In this document: in pieces, positions 1-6,115 of the stretch | Numbering within the stretch: the stretch's first letter is position 1 | How the letters are laid out: each line of letters begins with the position of its first letter | NCBI GenBank assembly: GCA_026418755.1 | Contig: JAOAAR010000080.1 | Location: 1 to 7,797, forward strand | DNA from: Planctomycetota bacterium | GTDB taxonomy: Bacteria; Planctomycetota; SKW154 | Direction of reading: 5' to 3' | Length of the DNA: 7,797 bases | Program-made: the position numbers and the translations under genes | The notes under the pieces: model-generated | Seen by the model: only the letters and a program-made list of their open reading frames with translations | Told to the model about the DNA's origin: nothing | The model's database searches: none

Positions 1-140
1 GTCCCATAGTATGTCACCTTTATGTTCTCAACCAACGCAGGAGTGGCTCGCCCAGAATGAAGAGACGCCAACTCCTCTACACAGACCATCACAGACTTCC
101 CTACTTTCTCCTCTACCTCCTTCTCAAGTGGGTGTTTCAT
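1..140 (-). CDS. frr: ribosome recycling factor, N-terminal part (gene runs off the left edge)
   Basis: This is the start of ribosome recycling factor, which with EF-G splits the post-termination ribosome after release factors have acted. About 46 codons are visible, beginning MKHPLEKEVEEKVGKS. The stretch HSGRATPALVENIKVTYYGT is the RRF signature and aligns with [20 protein letters not shown] of the E. coli protein. The rest of the gene lies outside the window. The ATG at 138-140 follows a strong AGGAGGAG Shine-Dalgarno sequence. The gene begins 19 nt after the pyrH stop, so it is probably co-transcribed as the last member of rpsB-tsf-pyrH-frr. Seen: motif and ribosome binding site. Family knowledge: function. 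Identity is secure despite truncation. Confidence 0.93.
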   Translation of the reverse strand, partial: MKHPLEKEVEEKVGKSVMVCVEELASLHSGRATPALVENIKVTYYG

Positions 141-159
141 TCAGCCTCCTCCTGATATT

Positions 160-915
160 TTAAGCAATAATCGTGCCGACCTTCTGTCCGCTGGTGACTG
201 CAGCAAGATTCCCTCTTCGGGCAAAGTCAAAAACTATGATTGGGGTCTTTGTCTCGGCACACAACCTCACCGCAGTCTCGTCCATAACCCCTAACCTCAG
301 TTTTAGAAAATCTTCGTATGTGAGAAACTCAAACCGTTTCGCCTGCGGATTCTTCAAAGGGTCCTCCGAGTAAACACCATCAACCTTCGTTGCCTTAAGA
401 AACGCTCCTGCACCTATCTCTTGCGCCCGTAAAGCAGCCTGTGTGTCAGTCGAAAAGTAAGGATTGCCCGTCCCACCAACGAGGATGATGATTCTGCCTT
501 TCTCAAGGTGCCTTGTCGCTCTCCGCCTTATGAATGGCTCCGCTACTTGGTGTGCGTGTATGGCGCTCATCAACCGTGTCTCAAACCCCATCGCCTCCAA
601 CTTGTCCTGCAATGCAAGCCCATTTATAACAGTCGCCAACATCCCCATATAGTCGGCAGTCGAACGACTGATAGCGGTCTGCGCTGAAAATATGTTCCCA
701 CGAATAAGGTTGCCCCCCCCAACAACAATCGCTACTTCCTTGCCTAGACGGAGACAGGCTGCTATCTCCTCGCAAATGTAATCGACCGCTTCCGAATCGA
801 TTCCAAACCCACCAGTCTTGCATAACGCTTCTCCGCTCAACTTGATGAGAACCCTCGAGTAATTCCGCCTCTTAAACCGCTCCTCCATCTCCACTCCACT
901 CCCGCTCTTCGACAT
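160..915 (-). CDS. pyrH: UMP kinase (uridylate kinase)
   Basis: Cytoplasmic UMP kinase of the amino-acid-kinase fold, phosphorylating UMP to UDP with ATP; the family is hexameric and usually activated by GTP and inhibited by UTP. The 251 residues carry the N-terminal LIKLSGEAL (Lys25), the glycine loop VVGGGNLIRG (about 64-73), the TADYMGMLATVINGLALQD block (about 86-104), the GTGNPYFSTDTQAALRA nucleotide/phosphate region and KATKVDGVYSEDP near 175-187. It is about 10 residues longer than E. coli PyrH at the N-terminus. The start at 915 is supported by AAGGAGAG five to seven bases upstream. The stop is TAA. It lies 36 nt downstream of tsf and 19 nt upstream of frr in the conserved translation operon. 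The GGG codons of the glycine loop make a run of eight G on the coding strand (713-720). Confidence 0.97.
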   Translation of the reverse strand: MSKSGSGVEMEERFKRRNYSRVLIKLSGEALCKTGGFGIDSEAVDYICEEIAACLRLGKEVAIVVGGGNLIRGNIFSAQTAISRSTADYMGMLATVINGLALQDKLEAMGFETRLMSAIHAHQVAEPFIRRRATRHLEKGRIIILVGGTGNPYFSTDTQAALRAQEIGAGAFLKATKVDGVYSEDPLKNPQAKRFEFLTYEDFLKLRLGVMDETAVRLCAETKTPIIVFDFARRGNLAAVTSGQKVGTIIA

Positions 916-951
916 AAACTCTCCTTATTACTACTCGCTCCTCTGTCTATG

Positions 952-1563
952 TTACATTACCTCACCCAACTCGTATCGAACGAAACGAGAGCCCCTTATA
1001 TTCTCTCCTAACTTCCCTGCCGTCTCTTTGATGTGGTCCTCAACAGTTACCTTATCATTTTTGATAAAAGGCTGTTCCAGTAACGCTGCCATCTGGAAAA
1101 ACTTTACCAACCGCCCTTCCACAATCTTGGCTCGAACATTTTCGGGCTTGCTTTTTATGTCCTCCGACTCCATCATAATCCGCCGTTCGCGCTCAATCGT
1201 CTCTGCCGGAATCGATGCTCTGTCTACAGCCAACGGCTTCATCGCCGCCACCTGCATACAAAGGTCTTTTGCTAACCGTAGAAAAACTTCATTGGAAGCA
1301 ACAAAATCAGTCTCACACTTGAGTTCTAACAAAACTCCTATGCGGCTTCCAGGGTGAATATAAGATGCAATCGCACCGTGCTCGGTCGGACGCACAGCCT
1401 TCTTCTCCGCCTTCGCTATCCCGCGCTTCCGCAAAAGTTCTATCGCTTCTTCAAAATTCCCCTTCGCATCCTGCAGTGCCCGTTTGCAGTCCATCATTCC
1501 ACAGCCTGTCATATCACGAAGGCGCTTCACTTCCTCAGGCTTTATCTCAGGTTTCATCTCCAC
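952..1563 (-). CDS. tsf: elongation factor Ts, short form
   Basis: EF-Ts, the guanine-nucleotide exchange factor that recycles EF-Tu-GDP. The N-terminal UBA-like domain contains TGCGMMDCKRALQDAKGNF (about 19-37) and IELLRKRGIAKAEKKA. The TDFV motif, which contacts EF-Tu, is at residues 85-88 (LKCETDFVASNEVF). The C-terminal block contains QPFIKNDKVTVED and KLGENIRGSRFVRYELGE. At 203 residues it is the short type with one dimerisation/core subdomain, like Thermus (about 196), not the 283-residue E. coli form. Start choice is ambiguous. GTG at 1563 has AGAGGAG eight bases upstream, while ATG at 1557 has GGAG five bases upstream; the two differ by two residues. It begins 14 nt after rpsB, and its ribosome binding site sits directly behind the rpsB stop. 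Confidence 0.96.
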   Translation of the reverse strand: MEMKPEIKPEEVKRLRDMTGCGMMDCKRALQDAKGNFEEAIELLRKRGIAKAEKKAVRPTEHGAIASYIHPGSRIGVLLELKCETDFVASNEVFLRLAKDLCMQVAAMKPLAVDRASIPAETIERERRIMMESEDIKSKPENVRAKIVEGRLVKFFQMAALLEQPFIKNDKVTVEDHIKETAGKLGENIRGSRFVRYELGEVM

Positions 1564-1577
1564 TCCAATATCTCCTC

Positions 1578-2399
1578 TTACGCTCGTTTCCCTTCAGAAT
1601 CCTTCTCTTCTAATGACCCTTTTTCCTCCTCCATAATCGCTTCCAACTCCTTCTCTTTCTCGATTATCTTGTTCACATCAACCTTCACCTCTTTCTTCGC
1701 GGGCTTTTCTCCTTTCTCATAAAACCTCTTCCCCTCTAGCACGGAATCGACTATCTCGTCCAAGATGGAGCGAATCGCATGAACCGATTCGTCGTTCGCA
1801 GGAATTGGAATATCCACATTCTCAGGGTCACCGTCCGTGTCTATTATGGCAACTACAGGTATCTCCATTGTTTTCGCTTCCTTCAAAACTATCTGCTCGT
1901 TGACAGGGTCAACAACAACAATAGCGCTTGGCAGTTTCCGCATCTTGCGAATACCCTGTAAGTTGCGAGTCATCTTCTTCCTCTCTCTCTCCCACTTGGC
2001 GCGCTCCTTCTTGGTCATATACTCAAGCGAGCCGTCCGTCTCCATCTGGTCTAATCTGTCAAGGTAGTCTATTCTTGAAAGCACAGTGTCGAAGTTTGTA
2101 AGCGTCCCTCCCAACCACCTATAATTGACATAATGCATAGAACATTTGGTCGCTGCATCCTTGACCGCTTCAGACGCCGCCAGTTTCGTCCCGACAAACA
2201 GAATCTCTCCGCCCTCCGCCGCTATCTGCGAAAGAAGAGCCTTCGCCTTCAACACTCCCTTCAGCGTCTGACGGAGGTCTATCATATCTACACCTTTCCT
2301 GCGGCAGAGAACATAAGGCTCCATCTTAGGATTCCATTTCCTCCTTTGATGCCCGAAATGAACACCACCTGCCAATAAATCCTTTACCTTCAACTTCAC
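1578..2399 (-). CDS. rpsB: 30S ribosomal protein S2
   Basis: Small-subunit protein S2, a late-binding protein needed for S1 attachment and translation initiation. Family blocks in order: LLAGGVHFGHQRRKWNPKM (about 9-27), GVDMIDLRQTL, ILFVGTKLAASEAV, HYVNYRWLGGTLTNFDTV (coiled-coil domain entry), then PSAIVVVDPVNEQIVLKEA and IPVVAIIDTDGDPENVDIPIPANDESVHAIR. The core is complete. A Lys/Glu-rich tail of about 40 residues (from about 232) makes it 273 residues against 241 in E. coli; such acidic/basic tails occur in several phyla and are probably disordered. The start is GTG at 2397-2399, behind AGGAGAAAGGAG. The stop is TAA. It heads the rpsB-tsf-pyrH-frr run, with its own promoter in the 141-nt gap behind miaB. 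Confidence 0.97.
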   Translation of the reverse strand: MKLKVKDLLAGGVHFGHQRRKWNPKMEPYVLCRRKGVDMIDLRQTLKGVLKAKALLSQIAAEGGEILFVGTKLAASEAVKDAATKCSMHYVNYRWLGGTLTNFDTVLSRIDYLDRLDQMETDGSLEYMTKKERAKWERERKKMTRNLQGIRKMRKLPSAIVVVDPVNEQIVLKEAKTMEIPVVAIIDTDGDPENVDIPIPANDESVHAIRSILDEIVDSVLEGKRFYEKGEKPAKKEVKVDVNKIIEKEKELEAIMEEEKGSLEEKDSEGKRA

Positions 2400-2432
2400 T
2401 TACTCCTTTCTCCTAACAAAAACGGAATAAGT

Positions 2433-2460
2433 ATTCTACTCAAAAAAAGAAACCTTTCAA
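2433..2460 (-). promoter_or_regulatory. sigma-70-type promoter for rpsB (proximal)
   Basis: On the minus strand a -35 box TTGAAA (2455-2460) and a -10 box TAGAAT (2433-2438) are separated by 16 bp. The start of transcription would be near 2426, giving a leader of about 27 nt before the rpsB GTG at 2399. That is too short to hold a large S2-binding leader. Seen by eye only. Confidence 0.6.
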
Positions 2461-2499
2461 GAGCAAGAGAGAGAAAATCCAAAAATCACCACAGCAAAG

Positions 2500-2528
2500 A
2501 CGATAAGATTAAAGGTAAAAAGAGTCAA
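2500..2528 (-). promoter_or_regulatory. possible second, distal rpsB promoter
   Basis: Minus-strand TTGACT (2523-2528) and TATCGT (2500-2505) are spaced by 17 bp. The -35 is good and the -10 weak. A transcript from here would have a leader of about 95 nt and would start within 50 nt of the miaB stop. It could provide a second rpsB message, or be chance similarity in AT-rich intergenic DNA. Confidence 0.3.
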
Positions 2529-2540
2529 GTAGTACCGCTC

Positions 2541-3836
2541 TCAACAGACAACAGTACCGAAAGCAACCAGAGGAGTCACTCTCTCTACCTCAACCAGCAC
2601 AACATCTCCTCTTTTTGCTTCACCTTCAAAAACCACAATATGATTATTCCATGTTCTGCCTGTCATCTTTTTCTTGCTCTTTTTATCGTAACCTTCGACA
2701 AGCACTCTGACTTTTTGTCCTATTAGTCTCTGTTTGCGGAGAAGGCTTGCCTCTTCTTGAGTTTTGAGGAGTTCGATGTTGCGGCGTTGCTTCTCTTTTG
2801 CAGGTACATCGTCTTTGAGTTTGAGCGCTGCCAGAGTGTTGGGGCGCTCCGAGTACTTGAAGATGAACGAGTTGAGAAAAACACATTCCTTGATGAGCCT
2901 CCGACTAGCCTCGAACTCTTCTTCTGTTTCTGTCGGGAAGCCGACAATGAAATCGCTCGCCAATTCCAGTTCAGGGACTATTCTTCTTGCAGTGTTTACA
3001 GTCTCAAGGTACTCTTTGACGGTATAGTTTCTGCGCATAAGAGAGAGAATTCTGTCGCTTCCGCTCTGTGCGGGTAGATGGAGATATCTGCTCATTCGCT
3101 CATCGGAAGCCATTACTTCGAACAATCTTTCGTTCACGCTTGTGGGATGTGAGGTGACAAATCCGAATCGAACGATTCCTTCGATTTTAAGAGCGTCCCT
3201 GAGCAAGTCGGCGAGTTTATAGCCGTTGTAACTGTATGCGGAGACATCCTGTCCTATGAGAATCACCTCTTTCGTTCCATTCTTTGAGAGCGCTTCAACT
3301 TCGCATAGGACCTCTTCGGGTGGGCGTTCAATTGCACGCCCTCGGGCGCGAGGCACAACGCAGTAGGCACAGTTACGGCTACAACCGGAAACCACTCTTA
3401 CATAAGCACTGAAAGGCGCCTCATCGCATCTGCGCAGTTTATCGTAAGAGGTGTTTTCTTTCCCCAGAAGAAGTAGTTCTTTTGCCCCGTTCTGTAGGTC
3501 AATAAGCGCGTCAGGAACATCTCTCAAAGCACCCGGTCCTGCAACCAAGTCCAGTATCTCAAGCCGCTTAAATAGGTTTTCTTTCTCCAACTGCGCCGTG
3601 CAGCCCAATAGCCCTACTATGAGATTGTTTCTTTGCTTGATATTTTTGAGCGAGCCGATGTGCGAGTATATCTTCTCCTCAGCGTGCCTTCTGACAGAGC
3701 AGGCAAAAAAGAGTGCCACATCACACTCTTTTGGACTTCTAACTCTCTCCCATCCTCGCCTGCGCAATACCCCGTCCAGAATCTCCGCATCCAGTCTGTT
3801 CATCTGGCAACCACTCACTTCGAGATAATACCGCAT
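2541..3836 (-). CDS. miaB: tRNA-2-methylthio-N6-dimethylallyladenosine synthase (MiaB-type methylthiotransferase)
   Basis: Radical-SAM methylthiotransferase that converts i6A37 to ms2i6A37 in tRNAs reading U-starting codons. Numbered from the ATG at 3836, the N-terminal MTTase domain has the three cluster cysteines C10 (VSGCQMN), C46 (FFACSVR) and C79 (GLLGCTAQ). The radical-SAM motif CxxxCxxC is C152-C156-C159 (SGCSRNCAYCVVP). The C-terminal TRAM domain covers roughly the last 60 residues. FACSVR and CVVPRARG favour MiaB over RimO or MtaB. I chose 3836 because GGGGAGAG lies seven bases upstream, almost repeating the pyrH initiation region. TTG at 3854 and ATG at 3851 have no ribosome binding site and would add six or five residues. 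The stop is TGA. It starts about 31 nt after rarA and is probably in one transcript with rarA and the HEAT gene. Confidence 0.93.
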   Translation of the reverse strand: MRYYLEVSGCQMNRLDAEILDGVLRRRGWERVRSPKECDVALFFACSVRRHAEEKIYSHIGSLKNIKQRNNLIVGLLGCTAQLEKENLFKRLEILDLVAGPGALRDVPDALIDLQNGAKELLLLGKENTSYDKLRRCDEAPFSAYVRVVSGCSRNCAYCVVPRARGRAIERPPEEVLCEVEALSKNGTKEVILIGQDVSAYSYNGYKLADLLRDALKIEGIVRFGFVTSHPTSVNERLFEVMASDERMSRYLHLPAQSGSDRILSLMRRNYTVKEYLETVNTARRIVPELELASDFIVGFPTETEEEFEASRRLIKECVFLNSFIFKYSERPNTLAALKLKDDVPAKEKQRRNIELLKTQEEASLLRKQRLIGQKVRVLVEGYDKKSKKKMTGRTWNNHIVVFEGEAKRGDVVLVEVERVTPLVAFGTVVC

Positions 3837-3841
3837 AAACT

Positions 3842-3849
3842 CTCTCCCC
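3842..3849 (-). promoter_or_regulatory. ribosome binding site that decides the miaB start
   Basis: The coding-strand sequence GGGGAGAG stands seven bases (from its GGAG) before the ATG at 3834-3836. The longer alternatives at 3851 and 3854 have only a C/T- and A-rich stretch upstream with no Shine-Dalgarno match. This supports the shorter MiaB. Confidence 0.65.
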
Positions 3850-3867
3850 ATCAACGCGGAGTGTTAT

Positions 3868-5196
3868 TTAAGTTTTATCACTCTTTCCGTCCAGAACCTT
3901 TCTTATCCGCTCAAGCCTCTCTTTTACTCGTTTCTCAAATCCTTCATCCGTAGGTTCATAGAATCTTTTGCCGTCAAGTTGAGGAGGCAGATATCTTTGG
4001 GCGACTATATGTCCGGCGAAAGAGTGCGGGTATTTGTAACCTTTCGCATATCCCAGTTCTTCCATCAGTTTTGTAGGGGAGTTTCTGATATGAAGAGGAA
4101 TCGGGAGTTGTCCGAACTGGCTCACAGCATCGGCGGCAGCAGCATAAGACTTATAGACGGAATTCGACTTCGGAGCAGTAGCAAGATAAATGACCGCTTC
4201 TGCGAGAATGCAGTCACATTCTGGCATCCCAACAAAATGTGTAGCCGTGAACGCAGAGGTGGTAACGGTCAAAGCGTTGGGGTCTGCCATACCGATGTCT
4301 TCGGCAGCAGCGCGCACCAATCGCCGTGCCACATAAAGAGGGTCTTCTCCTGCCTCAAGCATCCGTGCAAGATAGTAAAGCGATGCATCAACATCGGAGC
4401 CTCTTATTGACTTGTGAAGCGCAGAAATCAAATCATAATGGTAGTCTCCTTCCTTATCGTGCAGAAGAGTCTTTTTCTGAGCGATGTTTTTGATGTCATT
4501 TGCTGAAATGACTGGGCGGTTCTCTGTTTCAGCACAACTTGCAGCCATCTCGAGGAGATTCATAGCGATGCGGGCGTCTCCGTCTGCGTAAGCACATATG
4601 TAGGTGAGCGCATCAGGTTCAAGACTGAATCTGCCTCTCAGTCCACGGCTATCAACCAGAGCGTTGCGTATGATAGATGAGACCTCTTCCTCTGTCAGTT
4701 TTCGCAACTGATAGACTTTGCATCTGGAAAGGAGCGGTGCAATCACCTCGAAGGAAGGATTTTCTGTAGTTGCGCCCACAAGAATCAGAGTACCGTCTTC
4801 GATATGCGGCAGAAGCGCACCCTGTTGCGCCTTATTGAAGCGGTGAATCTCGTCAATCAACACAAGAGTGCTCCCCTTTGGATAATGCTTCGCTTCCTCA
4901 ACGATTGAGCGGATGTCAGAGATAGAAGCGGTCACCGCAGAGAGCGCAACGAACCGTTTCTTCGTCAGATTTGCTATCAAGTAACCTATTGTGGTCTTCC
5001 CGCAACCTGGCGGCCCCCAAAGTATGATAGAAGGCACCCTATCTGCCTCTATCAGTCTCCTTAAAGGAGCAAACTCACCCAAGATGTGCTGCTGTCCGAA
5101 AAACTCTGTAAAACTGGTCGGTCTCATCCGCTCGGCCAGAGGAACAATCTCTTCTTTTCTCTCTCTATCGCCGGAGTCGAACAAATAACGGCTCAT
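3868..5196 (-). CDS. rarA: replication-associated recombination protein A (RarA/MgsA) AAA+ ATPase
   Basis: AAA+ ATPase of the RarA/MgsA/WRNIP1 family, related to clamp-loader subunits, acting at stalled replication forks. The N-terminus LAERMRPTSFTEFFGQQHILG is typical. Walker A is GPPGCGKTT at 61-69, Walker B is LVLIDEIHRFN with Asp115/Glu116, sensor 1 is GATTENPSFEV with Asn146, and the arginine finger is probably R158 in LLSRCKV. The sensor-2 region follows (YADGDARIAMNLLE). The C-terminal tetramerisation domain includes KSIRGSDVDASLYYLARML, GMADPNAL and GYKYPHSF. At 442 residues it matches E. coli RarA (447). The ATG at 5196 overlaps the upstream stop as ATGA and has AAGGAG just upstream, so translation is probably coupled to the HEAT gene. 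The stop is TAA. Confidence 0.96.
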   Translation of the reverse strand: MSRYLFDSGDRERKEEIVPLAERMRPTSFTEFFGQQHILGEFAPLRRLIEADRVPSIILWGPPGCGKTTIGYLIANLTKKRFVALSAVTASISDIRSIVEEAKHYPKGSTLVLIDEIHRFNKAQQGALLPHIEDGTLILVGATTENPSFEVIAPLLSRCKVYQLRKLTEEEVSSIIRNALVDSRGLRGRFSLEPDALTYICAYADGDARIAMNLLEMAASCAETENRPVISANDIKNIAQKKTLLHDKEGDYHYDLISALHKSIRGSDVDASLYYLARMLEAGEDPLYVARRLVRAAAEDIGMADPNALTVTTSAFTATHFVGMPECDCILAEAVIYLATAPKSNSVYKSYAAAADAVSQFGQLPIPLHIRNSPTKLMEELGYAKGYKYPHSFAGHIVAQRYLPPQLDGKRFYEPTDEGFEKRVKERLERIRKVLDGKSDKT

Positions 5197-5969
5197 TTGT
5201 CTCCTTCTTCCTCTTCCTCCTTTGTCATCTCATCAACAATCTTTTTCCATTCATTTACAGACTCTTCGGAAGGGTTTTGAGGATTGAAAGAGACATCCTT
5301 ACCGGTCAGTTTTTTGAGCGCATTGTCTGCCGCTATCCGCACATAAAGGTTCTCGTCTTTGAGCCGCGAAACAAGAGGCTTGAGCGCACGCTTATCACCC
5401 ATCTCACGGAGCAGGTCGCAGGCGTTCATCCGACGCCAAAAGTTGTTATCTGAAAGCGCCTGAATCAGCCTTGGCACTACACGCTTCCCGAAGTTCATCA
5501 AACTCAACCTTCCCATCCGCCTTATGTTCGCCTCAGGATGACCAATCTGGGTTATGAAAGTTTCTAACTGCTTTTTCTCTTCTTCCGTCAGTGGCTTCTC
5601 GTTCTCTTTCTTTTTAACCTCTTCTTTTTCTGCTTTCTCTTCCTTCGGCTCCTCTTTTTTTTGCTCTCCCGTTGGCTCTTCCTTCGGTTCTGTCGGCGGG
5701 TTCTGCTGTACCACTGTCTTCTCTTGTTTCGCTCTCTTCGCCTCTTCCTCTTTCAACTCTTCCTCCATCTCGTCAACGCCAGTAACTATGACTAACTTCA
5801 CATCTTCCTTGCGTACCTCGACCGTCCCCCATCTCACTTCCACTACGACTCTTTTCTCACTATTCTCTATGATTCTGCCGGTGACCTTGCCACCGTTTAC
5901 CAGAACCACGATATCAGTCCAGAATGGCAAAACAAAAAGGAGGACGAACAATCCGTTCAATATAAACAC
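5193..5969 (-). CDS. secreted or membrane-anchored HEAT-repeat protein with Lys/Glu-rich linker, function unknown
   Basis: I do not recognise a named gene. Visible parts: a hydrophobic N-terminus (about 2-17), either a signal peptide or an anchor; a small beta-rich module with NGGKVTGRI at about 25-33 and RWGTVEVRKEDVKLV up to about 60; a very charged Lys/Glu/Pro linker (about 67-134), probably extended or coiled; then two or three HEAT-type helical repeats (about 135-225), such as RRMGRLSLMNFGKRVVPRLIQAL and NACDLLREMGDKRALKPLVSRL; and a Trp-containing C-terminal motif (EWKKIVDE, Trp241) before an acidic end. From memory, this NGG module plus HEAT plus Trp motif resembles envelope proteins common in Planctomycetota and relatives. 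It starts with GTG behind GGAGAG, is first behind a near-consensus promoter, and overlaps rarA by ATGA. Export seems at odds with its intracellular operon partners. Confidence 0.8.
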   Translation of the reverse strand: MFILNGLFVLLFVLPFWTDIVVLVNGGKVTGRIIENSEKRVVVEVRWGTVEVRKEDVKLVIVTGVDEMEEELKEEEAKRAKQEKTVVQQNPPTEPKEEPTGEQKKEEPKEEKAEKEEVKKKENEKPLTEEEKKQLETFITQIGHPEANIRRMGRLSLMNFGKRVVPRLIQALSDNNFWRRMNACDLLREMGDKRALKPLVSRLKDENLYVRIAADNALKKLTGKDVSFNPQNPSEESVNEWKKIVDEMTKEEEEEGDK

Positions 5970-6001
5970 TTCATCTCTCCAACAGAACCTTGTCTAATGT
6001 A

Positions 6002-6030
6002 ATTATACTGCAGAAACCCTTTACATTCAA
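6002..6030 (-). promoter_or_regulatory. near-consensus sigma-70-type promoter for the HEAT gene-rarA-miaB operon
   Basis: On the minus strand a -35 box TTGAAT (6025-6030) and a perfect -10 box TATAAT (6002-6007) are separated by 17 bp. Transcription would start near 5995, about 26 nt before the GTG at 5969. Position, spacing and a perfect -10 make this the best promoter in the window. Confidence 0.75.
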
Positions 6031-6046
6031 AGGAAGTGCTTCTGTT
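6029..6046. promoter_or_regulatory. imperfect dyad between divergent promoters (possible operator)
   Basis: Between the two back-to-back -35 boxes lies the inverted repeat GAAG-TG-CTTC (6033-6042). It is weakly extended outward by a G-T pair and two A-T pairs with one mismatch. Its position could let one regulator act on both promoters. The arms are short and chance is quite possible. Confidence 0.2.
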
Positions 6047-6060
6047 TGTTTGGCGAGAGA

Positions 6061-6089
6061 TTGACTCTTCCAGTTTTTGCCGTTATTAT
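6061..6089 (+). promoter_or_regulatory. sigma-70-type promoter for prfB
   Basis: A -35 box TTGACT (6061-6066) and a -10 box TATTAT (6084-6089) are separated by 17 bp. Transcription would start near 6096, about 20 nt before the ATG at 6116. The Shine-Dalgarno candidates AGAGGGG (6099-6105) and AAGAGG (6108-6113) fall between. prfB therefore has its own promoter, divergent from the HEAT-gene operon. Confidence 0.7.
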
Positions 6090-6115
6090 ATGTGGAAAAG
6101 AGGGGATAAGAGGCT

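Noticed and set aside
713..720. Run of eight G (coding strand) in pyrH as a phase-variation tract
   Set aside because: It simply encodes the conserved Gly-Gly-Gly of the nucleotide loop. Phase variation of an essential kinase is unlikely, and the tract is short.
2400..2540. S2-binding autoregulatory leader upstream of rpsB
   Set aside because: The best promoter leaves a leader of about 27 nt, and no stable structure is evident by eye in the longer alternative.
2516..2545. Rho-independent terminator after miaB
   Set aside because: Only a four-pair stem (AGAG/CTCT) with a 13-nt loop before the T run; too weak to call.
2531..2559. Direct repeat AGTACCG (2531-2537 and 2553-2559) at the end of miaB
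   Set aside because: Only seven bases, with one copy inside the miaB coding end; chance is sufficient.
5554..5997. Long plus-strand open frame opposite the HEAT gene
   Set aside because: Low-complexity Ser/Phe-rich translation that mirrors the Lys/Glu-rich linker on the other strand, with no ribosome binding site or family resemblance.
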